From assembly GCA_025331125.1 (NCBI GenBank), contig JAOALB010000114.1, positions 62,001 to 126,000 of the forward strand: a stretch of 64,000 nucleotides of DNA, read 5' to 3'. Position 1 is the stretch's first letter. Each line of letters begins with the position of its first letter. A model generated the notes under the pieces. It was not told where the DNA came from. It did not search any database and was given only the letters and a program-made list of their open reading frames with translations. The DNA comes from Mycogone perniciosa (taxonomy: Eukaryota; Ascomycota; Sordariomycetes; Hypocreales; Hypocreaceae). Positions 11,703-24,167 of the stretch are shown here, in pieces. The position numbers were made by a program, and so were the translations under genes.

Positions 11703-13369
11703 ATGGCCGAGGCCGATTTTGAGATCGACTTCTATGGCGATGCCGGCAACCAGCATGAGCAGCATGATGATGGCCACGCAGAAAGCGGGAATGATTACCA
11801 GGACGATGGCCACGGACGCGATAACGAACGCAGAAACGAGCAACGCCGCTCGAGCGGTCGCGACGGCGAGACGGAAGCGGCTACACCCCAACAAGGATTG
11901 AAAAGGAAGTCGGAGGAGCTCATCGACCGTCCTGTCGACAATGGAGCTACGGCTGCCATCATGATTTCGGAGCTGAGCTGGTGGACGACCGACGATGACA
12001 TCCGGGGATGGCTGCGCAAAGCGGGATGTGAAGGTGAAATCAAAGAGCTGACTTTCAGCGAGCATAAAGTGAACGGCAAGAGTAAAGGGTATGCTTCTCC
12101 GTGTATCTACTGCTGATACGGCTTTGATCTGCATGCTGATCCCTGTAGCCAAGCATATGTCGAGTTCCACAGTCGCCAAGCAGCGACAGCCGCGAAGCGT
12201 CACATCGACCACCTCACGACAGATGGTAACCAGGCTGGCCAGAAAAGAATATCGACGTCCTACTGGAACCCTGGAGTCAACCCGTTTCGAACACTGCCCA
12301 AGGATGCGCCGGCGCGGGTCAAGGAACAGCCGCGAGCGGCGCCCTCGGGCCCCTACAACGATCGAGGCAACTTTGGCGGAGGCTTCCGCGGTAGAGGAGG
12401 CATGAATGGAAACCGCAGCATGATGTTCCCAAACCGAAACTTTAATCCCAGCAGCTTGGGTTACCACACCACCCTGGGCCCACCAGGAGGAGGGTTCAAC
12501 AACAACAATAACAATAACAACAACTCTATGGTTGGTGGAGGCGGCAACTTTGGTTTCAATAACCGAGGTGGCATGATGGGAGGTGGCATGGGAGGCGGCA
12601 TGATGGGAGGCGGAATGGGAGGCGGTATGGGAGGTGGTATGGGTGGAGGGATGGGTGGAGGGATGGGAGGCGGCATGAGAGGCGGCCCTGGAGGTATGAG
12701 AGGGGGCCGCGGAGGAAACATGATGATGCCCACCACCATGTCGATTGGCATCCCGGGCACTGTGATGCTGAACAGCAACGGAATGCCAGGTACGCCCCTC
12801 CAGTCTACTTTTCACGACTCAGATTCGCAGATCACACCACAAGCGGTCGCCGCAGGGGGCTAGACGTCCTCACCGTCGACTCCTTTGGCAGCAAGCGTTG
12901 CTCAACGCAGAAGAGGGCAGAGAACAGGCCAAGCGGCTGTTGCCAGCGCAACTTCTCCCCAGATGTTCCAACTCATGGCTCGATACGCTCGGGCATATCG
13001 GAACCGACATGTTACACGGCGTCGTGCACAGGCGTCTGCGCCTGCAGCCAGAACCCATTCGCAGAACGACTCCAGCACTGTGGCCGAACATGGCACATCC
13101 CACAACACAGACTGTCGCTGTGACTGTCACCGACAGCACCCTCCTCCACCAGCTCCGTTCCACTTCCCACTTCCTAATCAGCCTTGTCGTCCATGCTGTT
13201 TGTCTTCTACTGGCTTCCCCCAGCATTGTCACACGCAGTTTGCTAACAAGATCTCACAGGCGGCTACACCTTTTCTGGTTCATTCTTTGGCGGCGGCAAC
13301 GGCGGTAATCAGGGAGGAGGAGGCGACTGGGGCAATCCCCATGGCGCAAAGCGACCACGTCCGGAGTGA
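11703..13369 (+). CDS. CPSF6-like RRM protein with Gly/Met-rich tail
   Basis: Minimal model of three exons (11703-12088, 12149-12789, 13260-13369), 378 residues, phases consistent. Residues 1-70 are polar and acidic. An RRM follows, starting AAIMISELSWWTTDDDI and ending with QAYVEF (RNP1-like) across intron 1. A conserved YWNPGVNPFRTLPKD segment comes next, then a low-complexity region with poly-Asn and repeated Gly-Gly-Met units, and a GGGDWGNPHGAKRPRPE end. This matches the fungal relatives of the cleavage-factor subunit CPSF6, which act in mRNA 3'-end processing (established for the family; inferred here). The weak point is the third junction: the 12790-13259 interval is 470 nt, far longer than other introns here, and may contain an alternative exon. 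Reading on instead would stop at 12863. Confidence 0.8.
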
Positions 13370-13888
13370 AAGAAATACTACCGACTTTCGTCGTTACATG
13401 GCGGGATTACGGCACCAAAACCAAAATCGAGGGCGTACACGGCGTGGCAGAACTGTACTGATGAAGGGAAGGGAAATTTTTATTCAGGGAGTGGAGGGAC
13501 ATGTTTTAATTTCGCACAAGGATTAGGGTTTATTTTTTTGCTCTTTACTTTTTCTGCAGTGTATGATAGATCAAAGCTGGGTTGGTTTTGTTTTTCCAAA
13601 GACGTCTAGGAAGTTTCTGGCGCCAACAAAGCATTTGAGGGCAATCGTGTACTTTTTTTTTATATCTGTTCTTGTTTCTCTTGGTTTTCAAAAGCAGCAG
13701 CAGTGGCAGAAGCAGGAAAACACGTGGTTTGGGTGAGGGAGAGATGCGGTGACGTACGTGATCGTGATGTTAATGACGAGAAAATGCAGAGTGCAATTAG
13801 TTGCTGGGGCGCAATTTGACTATGTTTTGTTTCTATCATGATGATCAGACGTGGGAAAAAAAAAGGCCGAGGCACAATCAATCAATCA
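13370..13888. other. convergent 3' untranslated regions
   Basis: This 519-base interval separates two genes that point at each other (RRM gene plus, SET gene minus). T-rich runs near 13530-13540 and 13650-13660 and an A-run near 13857-13864 fit 3' ends on both strands. No gene is seen. Confidence 0.5.
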
Positions 13889-15111
13889 TTATGAAGCGGA
13901 TTGCAATCTTGCCATTGACGTTGATACCAGCTCTTTGATCTGAAGCCATCGATCCGTCAATCGCCCTCTGATCTCCTCGTCCCCCGCGGCCAATGTCTTC
14001 AATTCATCTAGCGTAGCATCAATGTCCCTGCTATACTTGACGAGCACCTTGAGGAGCTGCGCGTCTACTACGTCGCTGTCTTCGTCCTCGTCTCTCACCC
14101 CGTCGAGCACGTCCTGCCATTGGTGAATCGGCAGACAGAGCATTCGTAAAGCAACCTGTGTGCGGTAGCACGCCGTCTGCGAGTCGAGCATGTACTTCTC
14201 CCAGAAGCCGGCGTCTTGCAGGTGCTCCCTCTGCGCGGCGGACAAGGACGGGCAGATGTACGGGTCCAGACGGGTTTCGTCCCAGGGGTTGATGGAGGAC
14301 GGCAGGGCGAAGCCGTACTCGACGAGGAGGTTGTCGTTGGGGTGGGCGCCGTAGCGGACGAAGACCTCCTCGCCGGGATGGTGCGGGCGGGTGGTGGTGA
14401 AGGTGAAGCAGCGGTCGTCGTAGGAGACGGCGCAGAAGCCCTCGGGGGTGTGGTTGAAGAGATCGGCGATGGGCTGGAGGGCGAGGTGGCCGGACTTGGG
14501 GATGGTCTTGATTGTCTTGCGGCTGGTGTGGTAGAAGGATCGGGTATTGACCAGGAGCCAGGCGTAGAGGTAATCATCCTTGGGGATGGCGGCCTCGGGA
14601 TATGCGGCGGACACGAGGGCCCAGTCCTTGTTGAACTTGTCCTGCTGCGTGGTGAGGAGGGCCTTGGAGCCTGGGGGGAGGAGAGAGCGCAGTTTGGCGG
14701 GCCAGCAGATGGGGAGGCTGGCGGTGATGTCTGCGCGCGTAGGGAAGACGGCTTTCCATTTGGCGAACTCTGGGCTGGTATCGAGGCAGATGGACGTGGC
14801 GAGGATGGCGTGGACCGAGGCTCCAGGGAGGGTTTGGGAGATGGATTCCGGGGTGTTGCTGAGGGTCCGGAGAATAGAGATGGGGACCTGAAGGATGATC
14901 TCGTTGGCCTAGAGAGATATGTGTGAGTGAGTGAGTCAATGAGTCAATGAGTCAATGGGAGGAGGATTTAATGAGTTTTGTCTCATACCTCGAGTTGACG
15001 AGTCGCAACGATACCGATTCCTCGTCCGGGAAGCACCTTTGGATAGATGCCGTTCAAGACGGCGCCTTGAGAGGTCGTCCACTCGATGAGCTGTTCGACT
15101 GCAGCGTCCAT
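13889..15111 (-). CDS. SET-domain protein lysine methyltransferase (Rubisco LSMT/SETD6-like)
   Basis: Two exons: 15111-14989 and 14908-13889, giving 380 residues with a phase-0 junction. The start lies in a frame opening with DAAVEQLIEWTTSQG. The SET-fold signatures are seen: PGRGIGIVAT near residues 28-37 (the SAM-binding loop), YLYAWLLVNTRSFYH in the middle, then PIADLFNHTPEG with the Asn-His pair, and GEEVFVRYGAHPND...YGF. The tail resembles the Rubisco-LSMT substrate-binding domain. Relatives methylate lysines on ribosomal or translation proteins; the target here is unknown. Intron 1 contains three copies of an 8-mer. Confidence 0.88.
14933..14956. repeat. GAGTCAAT tandem repeat inside an intron
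   Basis: Three perfect copies of an 8-mer, lying within the first intron of the SET-domain gene (14909-14988). Confidence 0.9.
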
Positions 15112-15428
15112 ATTGTGTGTGGATTGGGGAGGTTGGATTGAGAAGAAAATTCGATGAAGCTGAGTCACGCTTTAGAAACAAACAAAGCTATTTTATCTGG
15201 GCTACAAGTCAGCAAGATGAGATGGTCATATGATGGACATTTTTGGTTAAAAATGATATTTTACCTCATTCAATATCTTTTATTGAAAATACCAAAGGCT
15301 GGAATGGATATGAATCGTGGGAATTGCTAATTGAGATATCACGAGTATTAAGATGGCACCCTGGTCACAGTGGGTAAGTCCCAACTCGCAGCAAATAGAT
15401 AACCACACCGAAGCTATGCGGTATACTG

Positions 15429-18400
15429 CTAACTTTCAAACGACGAGAAATCATAAAAGAAGAATCGGCCTGACTTGCAACCAATACAGATCTTATGCCC
15501 CTGCGTCGACCAGCTGTTGTTGTGGAGGGGACGATGCTCTGGTGGCAGCCAAAGCCCAGGTCGACCATTGTGTGTGATCCAACACTTATCGTCGCTATAA
15601 CCGTACCAGAATGACACATCTTCCACCAAAACTGGCTCATCACTTGCCAACGCCAAGTCCCAGATCTTCGGGGCTTCATCCTGTTTATATCCTGGCTTCG
15701 TCACAAGTCGGTGGCTGTCGGCATAAAAGGCAACGGAGATACTCCAGGCGGAAGGATGAAACGTCCTCAGTCGCTCACCTGTGTCCGTTGACCAGACTTG
15801 GACATCCCCATCATAGGAGCCTGCAGCCACCAGCTGGCCGTCAGATGATATGGCCAATGAACACAGAGAGTCCCCATCACGGTGAACTTTGTTGCAAGCT
15901 TCAATTTCGTCTCCCACAATACGCCAGATCGAAATCCATTTGTCCTGCCGCTGTCCGGTACAAACACACTTGCCGTCAGCTGATATAGCTATGGTGCTTG
16001 TGAGGGCTACCCAATTCATTGTCTTCAGGCATCTGCCATCAGCTGTGCTCCAAATGTCCACAGTCCCGCCAAGGTTAGCGGACACGGCAAGTTTGCCGTC
16101 TGCCGACATATCATTTACTGTGCATACTTCCTTCATCTGATGTGCATCAGCTCCCTCCTCAGTTTCACCTCCGCTTGTATGAGTCGTATCCCAGATCTTG
16201 ATTATGCCATCGCCACCGTCATAGCCAGAACCGGAAGCAACCCGCCGACCGTCAGAGGATATGGCCAACGCATGAATTCCGGCATGCTTTCCAATCGACT
16301 TTGGGGCATTGCCCTCTTCAATGTCCCAAATCTTAATTTCTCCGACCCTCGTTGAGTAGACGACCCATCGGCCGTTGATAGATAGCTTCAATTCCTCCAA
16401 TGCCTCGCGTTCGGCCTGAATTTGATGCAAACATTCACCAGTTCTTATATCCTTAGCAATGATATGGGTGTCGGTGGCCAACACAACAACCCCGCTGTCA
16501 AATGAGAAGGCAACACATCTGGTGCCATAATCCGTGAATTCCTTCACAAGTTCGCCGGTCACTCTGTCCCATATCTGGACAGTCTTCTCTCCCCAATGCC
16601 AGGACGCAAGATGCTTCCCTTCGACCGACGTGGCGAGCTTAGGATCATGATATCCTGTGTCTGTGCCGGTTGATATCTTCAAGCAATCTCCATTGTCCAG
16701 GTCTGAAATGTGAATCTTTCCATCGTGGAGTGACGCAGCGGCCCAGATTCTGTCCAGATCCAAAATGCGAATTGTTCCATTACGGAATATAGCGGCCCAA
16801 CTTCCGTCTGGAGATATTGTCTCTCTGAATAGTTGAGCCTCGTGCTCTATCCGCTTCAATCCGCATTCGCTATCCCATATCGCGAAAGCCTCGATTCCGA
16901 GTTTAAAAATGCCTCGCTTGCCGTTAGAAGATAGATTCATGCTTTCCACATAAACACTGGTATCTATTGTCACGAGGCATTCGCCATTCGTGGCATCCCA
17001 GGTCTTGACCACGCCGTCAATACATCCGGAGAACAACAACTGATTGTCGGTAGAAAATTTCACACATCCAATTCTTTTGGCATGCCCTTGGAGAGTCTGT
17101 ACGCACCGACTCCAACCAAGCTGGGGTTTTGGTACGACGGATACCCGACCGTGTTTCCCGCTGAATGTTTTCCGAATAATGCTTCTCTCTGGGGCAAATA
17201 CAAGAGCCGAGTAATACACCTGCAGAGGTGCTGTTTCGATCGTAAATCGGGACCAGAGGATGAATCGTCTTGCATCGTCGAGGAAAGCCGCGGCTTCGGC
17301 GTCGTTTTCGGGCTAGCTATTTAGTATTTCTGCTACATATTCAATAGAACAACGGTCACTTACATCGACAAGTTTTTGCAGATCTTCTATAGTGTTAATT
17401 CCCACGGTTACTTTACCCAGGAAACCCAGCGTCTCTAGCCAGTTGAGAAAGTATGTTGTCAAAAACTTAAAGGCTGAGTCGTCGTTCTTGACTTTGCCTA
17501 CCCCGAGCTTCCAATGATGAGTCCAATGCAGACATGCATATTGAATCTCCTGAGAAATCAATGTGTCGACCTGCTCCTTGACATGCTCAAAAAGTGCGCC
17601 CGGGTTATTGAGTTCGCATAAATCTTCTTTGAGATTATTTGACAATAACTCAAGACAGTCCCTAGCTAGCTGCTCATGGGCAACCTGTTCGTCGATATGG
17701 AAGTCATTCGATTCGGCGCCAATGAGAAAATCGCGAAATGACTGGTGGTATAATCTGATAGGACTATCAGGATCGTCTGGAATGACCAGTACTGAATGCA
17801 ACCTGTCCAATCGCTCCGCGACGATATTCTCATCAACCGCAAGGAGATGCGCAAGAGCCCTTGTAGTAAGAGGGTTTGCAAGACTGATGATAGCGCCGAC
17901 AATCGTCTTGAACTCGCATATCGCTCGGGAACGATCTGACTGCTCAAGGCCATCAACCATCTGCTCCAGAATTGGCAAATACACAAGGCCAAGCTTGCCC
18001 CCAGCATGGGACTCGAGGAGTATTTTAAGACGGCCACTTGGGCCGCCACCGCCATTGCGTTTATTCTCGATAAATCGGCAAGCAGTCGCCGCGAAAATGA
18101 ACAAAGGGCTAGCCATCTCAACTAGCCGCTTCAAGTCATCTTCAGATGGCCGTGTTTCTGGCAAGCCGCAACCCGAAGCGCTGGCCTCGGCCCAAATCTG
18201 ACTAAATCGACCCTCCAAGAAGAGTGAGATATCCTGCTTGACCACGTTTTTGGGGATCTCTTCAAGGGGTTGGTCTGTATACATGCCAGGAATGTTTGTG
18301 AACCCCAGTCGGATTGGTGTCTCTGGCCGACTGGTTACGAAGATCTTCAAACGGATCGATTTTGAGTGTTTGATCCGTGACAAGAGATTGATGGTTTCTC

Positions 18401-20249
18401 GAGCATCCCGCTCATTTTCACACTCATCAAGGGCGTCGATAACGACAATGAATGGCTTGGAAACCGAGTTCGAGTCATGGTGATGTCTTTCCTCCTCCTT
18501 CAGCGGTTCCAGAATGAGCTTCTCAAACTGAAGCGCCATCGATTTGCCCGCGATCTTAGGCTCAGCCTCCATCGCGTTCCGCACGTATTTAGCCATCGGG
18601 GCCAGTCGACAGACAAGCTGAGTGGCAATAGTTGTGGAAAAGCGACCGGTATTGGAACGATCCGTCTCACCTCTTCTAAAAAAGAAACTCGCCCCTAGAT
18701 AGCCACTGTCGGCAAAATTTTTGGCTACAGTATATGCAACCGTAGACTTGCCCGTACCAGCCTTTCCATGCAGCCAGTACATATGAGGATAATCTGAGTT
18801 GCCGACCCATTCATCAATCTCACCGAGAAGACTGACCCTGGTACCTTTATAGCACGAAGTAACCTCATTGGCGTGATTGGCACAAGAGTCGAATTCTGCA
18901 TCATCCACAGTGGGCAGCTTATCGACGACATATTGTTGATCAGGGTTGAGCCTTGGGCGGGTATTTCTTTTACTAATAAATGTTAGCATGAGGGCATACA
19001 CAAAACGGAGGATATCCGGCGTGCGTACGGCCTCATTTCTATTAGAGTATTTTTGAGCTTTTTGTACACAGGATCTTCTGGTCCTCTGCACTTGTTGAGT
19101 CCGGAATGATCTGTGTCGATATGAACTGCCTTAGCCACACCCCGTGCCGAGTCTCTGGTGACTACCTTAACGATTTGTTAAACACATAGCAATCAAGTAC
19201 ATTATTGACACCTACAAGACCAAGGGATAGCCACCCCAACCAGTATGTTGGCTTTGTCTCGTAAAAGGACACAAGTTTTGTCCTTGATCGTCGACTTTCC
19301 ATATCATGGATGCATTTGACGAAGCGGTCTTCTAGGTCGGCTAGATGCTTGTCATGACTTCTCAGAGAAAGGAGCAGTGAGGTTTCGGATCCTAGGTAGC
19401 TTGTCAGGGACGCATACACGGCCCCTACGCGAGAAATGCCGGACCCTTGATGTGGAGTTCCAAGGAAAATAATGCCTTCAGTGCTGTCAACGATGTCTCT
19501 TTCGAATTCACCAGAGACTCCGCCGAGACATAATCCCTTGATACAACAATATTAGTATTTCTGAAGCACAGTAGCCGAACCGTTGGTCAATACCTCTTTT
19601 ATGATGATGCCCCCAAAGCTGTGGCCGATGAAAACTATCGGAACGCTCTGAGACTTGTGTTAGAAGCACTGCCTGTTTCGATGTGCCGGACACTTACTGG
19701 TTTGTTCGACCGACAGTCTACCAAGCAATCCAGTAACTTCTGACCAACTTGCTGGGCGGTCTTGACCGGGCCATCGACCAACCAGTCCAAGTTACTGGAA
19801 AATCTCAGGATCCTAGCTTCCGGGAAATCATGTGGCAGAAGGTCCCTGAGAAGATCTATGCGCTTGGGCTTCACATGTGCGTCATTGCGCGACTCAGCGA
19901 GGACAGGGGCAGGGGCAGTCCATGTGAATTCTGGGTTGGCCCCGAGGCCGTGAACGGCAACGATGCTGCCAACACAAAATGGTTACATCTTTGAGACTTC
20001 GGACGAAAAGTATCTATCGTAAGGAGGAGTAACTTACTCAAAAATGCGATCTTCCGGGCCAGCAATATACTCGATGCCATCTGGGTGGTTTGTACGACGA
20101 AGTCCAATGACCACTGGATATACGAGGAGGGCAAAAACGGAGACCAATACCACCAGCGCGGTTAAGATACTGGTAAGAATAGTCTCCCAATGCAGCTGAG
20201 CTGACAGAACTGGCGGAGAGTTGGGCGGAACTTTGAGTTCAAACGACAT
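15429..20249 (-). CDS. membrane-anchored hydrolase-NACHT-WD40 STAND protein (fungal NLR)
   Basis: Seven exons: 20249-20038, 19965-19698, 19647-19594, 19536-19216, 19165-19029, 18972-17364 and 17312-15429. Every phase agrees and the total is 1,494 residues. Residues 22-49 form one long hydrophobic helix. Residues 71-320 are an alpha/beta-hydrolase of the PGAP1/DUF676/SesB type, with DIVAVHGLGA and the nucleophile elbow GHSFGG (Ser170). The NACHT domain has Walker A GKAGTGKS (400-407) and Walker B IVVIDALDEC (506-515). From residue 868 a helical linker (ETAPLQVYYSALVF) leads into at least ten degenerate WD40 repeats ending near the C-terminus. Fungal proteins of this layout are STAND receptors linked to heterokaryon incompatibility and defence (family knowledge). 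The N-terminal membrane helix before the hydrolase is notable. All catalytic and P-loop residues look intact and there is no internal stop. Confidence 0.93.
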
Positions 20250-23200
20250 GGCAGCGGATCGACCTTGTGGGATGCAAACCGAGGCCACAGAATAGAATCT
20301 CTCTAGATACTGTGCAAGTCTCCGAGATGCTATAGACTGACAAGTCTTCCGAAATGTGTATCATGATGGTTTATGGAGACATAAATCCAACAGTAGAGTG
20401 CCTTGGGCTCCAACAGCTTCCCCGCCCGACGCTGGTCCAGTGGTAACACAGAGAGCATATGGGTAGCATTTACTAAGACTCTCTTCCCCATGGGGACACC
20501 ATCTTACTCAGGCATATTATTCAGACACGGGAATCTTTTTGTATCGTTCGAATGACCAGCCTTAAGTGTCAGAGAATTGCGATTCTTGACTTAACTCAGA
20601 GTATAAGGCGTTAGCTCTTGGTCTATCTGATATGCGCCTGGCTTGGAACTTCAACTATATGACACTGTTAAAGCGTTTCTGTTTCAAGGGTTGCCTAACC
20701 CCTGTATACATCTCATCTATTACTTGTCAATAGCCATATTATCATTCTTATACCCGCATGTCTTACGGCATCTCTCATCATGAACTTCCCATAAAAGAAA
20801 ATCGCCAAACTAAATAGAACAGTGAGAAAATACCGCATAAAATGGTAAGTTTTCCTATATGCAGTAATTCCCTACCAAACTCTAATAACATCTGGCCACC
20901 CTTTTATTTATTAAGTTGGGGTGCTAAAAAAGATTGGTTTCCGTTGACGAACCTGTTACTTCATCGTTCGCCGAGAGGATGCCACCAAAGTGATTATAGA
21001 TGCACATATAGCCATTTAAATCCGTTGGTGTCGTCATAATTAGAAATCATTCGTCCAATGCTGATTCAACGGTGATTGGAGAGTGCCAATGGTCTTGTTG
21101 CGTGTATGTACGAATAATACGACGACATAGGCAGCTTGGCAACAGAGAACCTTGGGCTCCCAGTTGCATGACGAAACCACGTTACTCACTCAGTGTGAAT
21201 TCATCATGCATGGGATACTGAGGGTAAAGAATTCGTTCAATAACGAGGCCGAAGTCACCAACGACCAGCATCTCCTTCGCTGCACAACGACACCCGGCGG
21301 CTCGACTGAATCTGGCCCTTAATGATGGAATGCTTGATGTCCGTCTGCATGAATAACCACTGCTCCATTCTGGAAGATCCTCTTTCACAATCAACATTTC
21401 ACGACTACAAGTATGTATTCTTAGTCCCAGACGTGAATGACCCGAGTGGGCGAAGTTTGTAAAGTTTGCCCAGAAGTCCATTACCAAAGCGAACTGGTAT
21501 ACCGCCGACAGAGGATCTTTAATCTCATTTTAGTGTATGTTATGACACGATCCTTGCAGGAGGCATGCTCATTTACTCAATTTCCTCGTTGTTCTGAGCT
21601 GAAGTTTGTGGCGAAGTTGTCACAGGCGGTCCTTCATGGTGGTTTGGCCTGCCTCTAGGCGCTGCAATCTTTCCAAGATCCCATCGCCATTTCGAAAAAT
21701 AGTATTGCTCACCAGCTTAGGAAACTCGTTGGTGACAACGTCGCTGATCTTGGCAAAATCAGGTCGTGGGGACTTGCACTACCGTCCTCCGTGCTGGATC
21801 TCATCAGACGGTTAGCTGACAGAGTATTGTGAGCTTTTACTACCTATTTTACGGAGTATCATAGCGTTATAAACACTAACTGGATATGGGTCATTCACCG
21901 TAATGAGAGTTACCTATAATACTTCGTAGAGCACTCATATGTTTGCGGTCACTATTTTATTGTCCTCCACTTTCAGGTAATCACTGTTCACTGCCATCAG
22001 CTTTCGGACCCCATGGCAACTGACAATCTAGTCAGACTGTAGACAAAGATCCGATTCCTTAGATACGTGCCTAGGAGAATTTCTTCGATGACTGGGCGTG
22101 GGACACACAATGGTAGGTACATATGAACCACCGTCCCATGCGAGTTGGCTCACGCATCGCTCGACTCGAGGCCAGCCTACAAGAATTTCGCAATAATTGC
22201 AGCCCTAAAAACTACTGAGGCAAGATATGTTTTCATTATCCATGTTCATTCTGCCGCTAACAGTCGATGAGTGTAGATCTCGCGTGTGATCCGAGCTCTA
22301 CCATGGCATCACTCTACGGGGCGCCGCATGGATGCCATGGTGCAATCTTCCTACACTTCATACCACACACCGTTACCACGTAAACACCAAGCTTATTCTA
22401 GGATGCTGGCCATCAGGTTGATCCCGCCGTTGCGTCGGATGGACTTGTGAGACTTGAAAGTGCATGGCTTTACAATGTAAAGAGTCCCTGTTTGTGACTC
22501 TACGATGGGGTTTTATCGGACAGTTATTCTGAGTCCTTGGTCATTCTTAACCGGATCACTGTATTTCATCGTTTATTTCGATCTGTTTACCATGGTATTG
22601 GTAAGTTTATGAGCATGAGACCACATTATTCCTTAAAAAAGCGTAAAAATAGATAGACCTAGACTATGACTACGTTTTACGAACATTGGAATGGTGCCCG
22701 ATGTCGCGTACGGGTCCCCAACTTGTTGGAAAAGCTTACACGTGGCAAATGAAGAAGTGAAGATATGGATAGGCTCTAATCGGCAGTAAGACGAACCTCT
22801 AATGCTCAATATGTAGTTCAAGTATGATCTATTCAATGACCATCGTTTCCTAAGTCGTTCCCTTACAATCAAGACCAAACCAGTGACCGTCTCGGAGGTC
22901 CTTCATGGCGATCCGACTAGGCAGAAGAATAGACCTGCCTGCGGCTATGCATGTACTTCGTACACCCTCTGTAATCAGTAATTCTCAAACAATGTATGTA
23001 TACATAAATAAAATATGCATCAATGTTAAAACAAATTCGGCCGAATAAGTTCCAGGTCAGATGGTCCTTATCCACTCGCCGCTTTTAGGCCTCGGGCAAG
23101 TTGCCACAAACAGAAAGGAAAATGCCCCCAAACCAAGAGTCGCCAAGGCAGTGAATACGAATGTTTTACTGCTTCATACGGGGGGTGTTTGACTGTCATC

Positions 23201-24167
23201 AGCACCAGGGCCATGGATATGTGAGAGGTGGGGACGGAAACAAGGATGCATCCCCGGCAGTTCTGCGAGATGTGACAACTCACGAATTCTTCATTTCACT
23301 GCAATGTTCTGAGGGGAAAACTGGAGGGTGTGGGCTCAGAGATGTAGTAATATCCTAGTAATAGTAATATTTCATGCAATATTTCATGCAATATTTCATG
23401 CCTGATATTTGTGGTCGAACAGCATTGGCCGTCATTAGTCGCCGAAGCCGTGAGGCCGCGATGCAGGCTGCAGGAGCCCATACTTGGAGGCCATGTTGGG
23501 AGGCCATGCTTCTTATGTTTGCACAGAACCGTGTGATATGCATAATTATGAGAGTGATATAAGACAAACCACGTAATTCGGATGTAAGTGAGATACTTAA
23601 GAAACGTAAAAACAATGCTAGCGGCGAAATCCATGATGCTTCTCGAATACTCCGTTTGGCCGTCACGCAGATCTGACAGCGCAATTATGCAGCGTCAGCA
23701 TGGTGTTACTGTAGTACTCCGTAAAGAAATGTATTTTTGTGGCTTAAATACCGACAATGTCACATATTATCCAGACGGATTAATTTATACACATACATAC
23801 ATAGTGGTGCCCACGTTGGATCCAACATTAGGCTGCATTTACTGTTACACTCAGGCTGGTTGACGTGTCACCATATATCATAACATTGATGGAGGGGGAA
23901 ATACTGTCGCCTCGGCTATGGCTGCTGTCCTTGTGTCCTTGGGACTGACCCGCAGATGCAGAGTGATATGCCAATAGCAAGGCCGTGATAGCCACTGTGA
24001 TGAAGATGGGTGTGTCGACACAGCACACCGGTGAGGGTCTCATATCCTCATAGTATTCGTCGTTATAATGGCCGCGCACCAGGATGCCAAGATGGTGCCG
24101 GTGCGGCAGATAGCCGCCGATCATATATCCATCTCTGGACCTCATCACCCAAGTCAGCTAGACCAAG
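20250..24167. other. 3.9-kb gene-poor stretch with degenerate frames
   Basis: No intact gene. On the minus strand, 21820-21180 carries short open stretches broken by stops and frame changes: one reads RPDFAKISDVVTNEFPKLV, then a Leu-rich ERLQRLEAGQTTMKDRL run ended by TGA. This looks like a decayed gene of unknown family. Other features are a TACGGAGTA motif at 21850-21858, TACTTCGTA at 22954-22962, TACTCCGTA at 23715-23723 and a 12-mer tandem repeat at 23366-23401. The sequence is richer in A and T than the flanking genes by eye. Confidence 0.45.
23366..23401. repeat. 12-bp tandem repeat (three perfect copies)
   Basis: AATATTTCATGC is repeated three times without change, in the gene-poor stretch upstream of the two-helix membrane protein gene. 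Confidence 0.95.

Noticed and set aside
12461..12778. Poly-Pro frame on the minus strand
   Set aside because: It is the complement of the Gly/Met repeat of the CPSF6-like protein.
14216..14926. 236-codon Gly-rich frame on the plus strand
   Set aside because: It is antisense to the SET-domain gene, whose motifs and intron are clear on the minus strand.
21182..21487. A MDFWANFTNFAHSGH stretch resembling the end of type-B carboxylesterases
   Set aside because: The similarity is limited to about 12 residues; no GESAGG or other esterase motif was found upstream.
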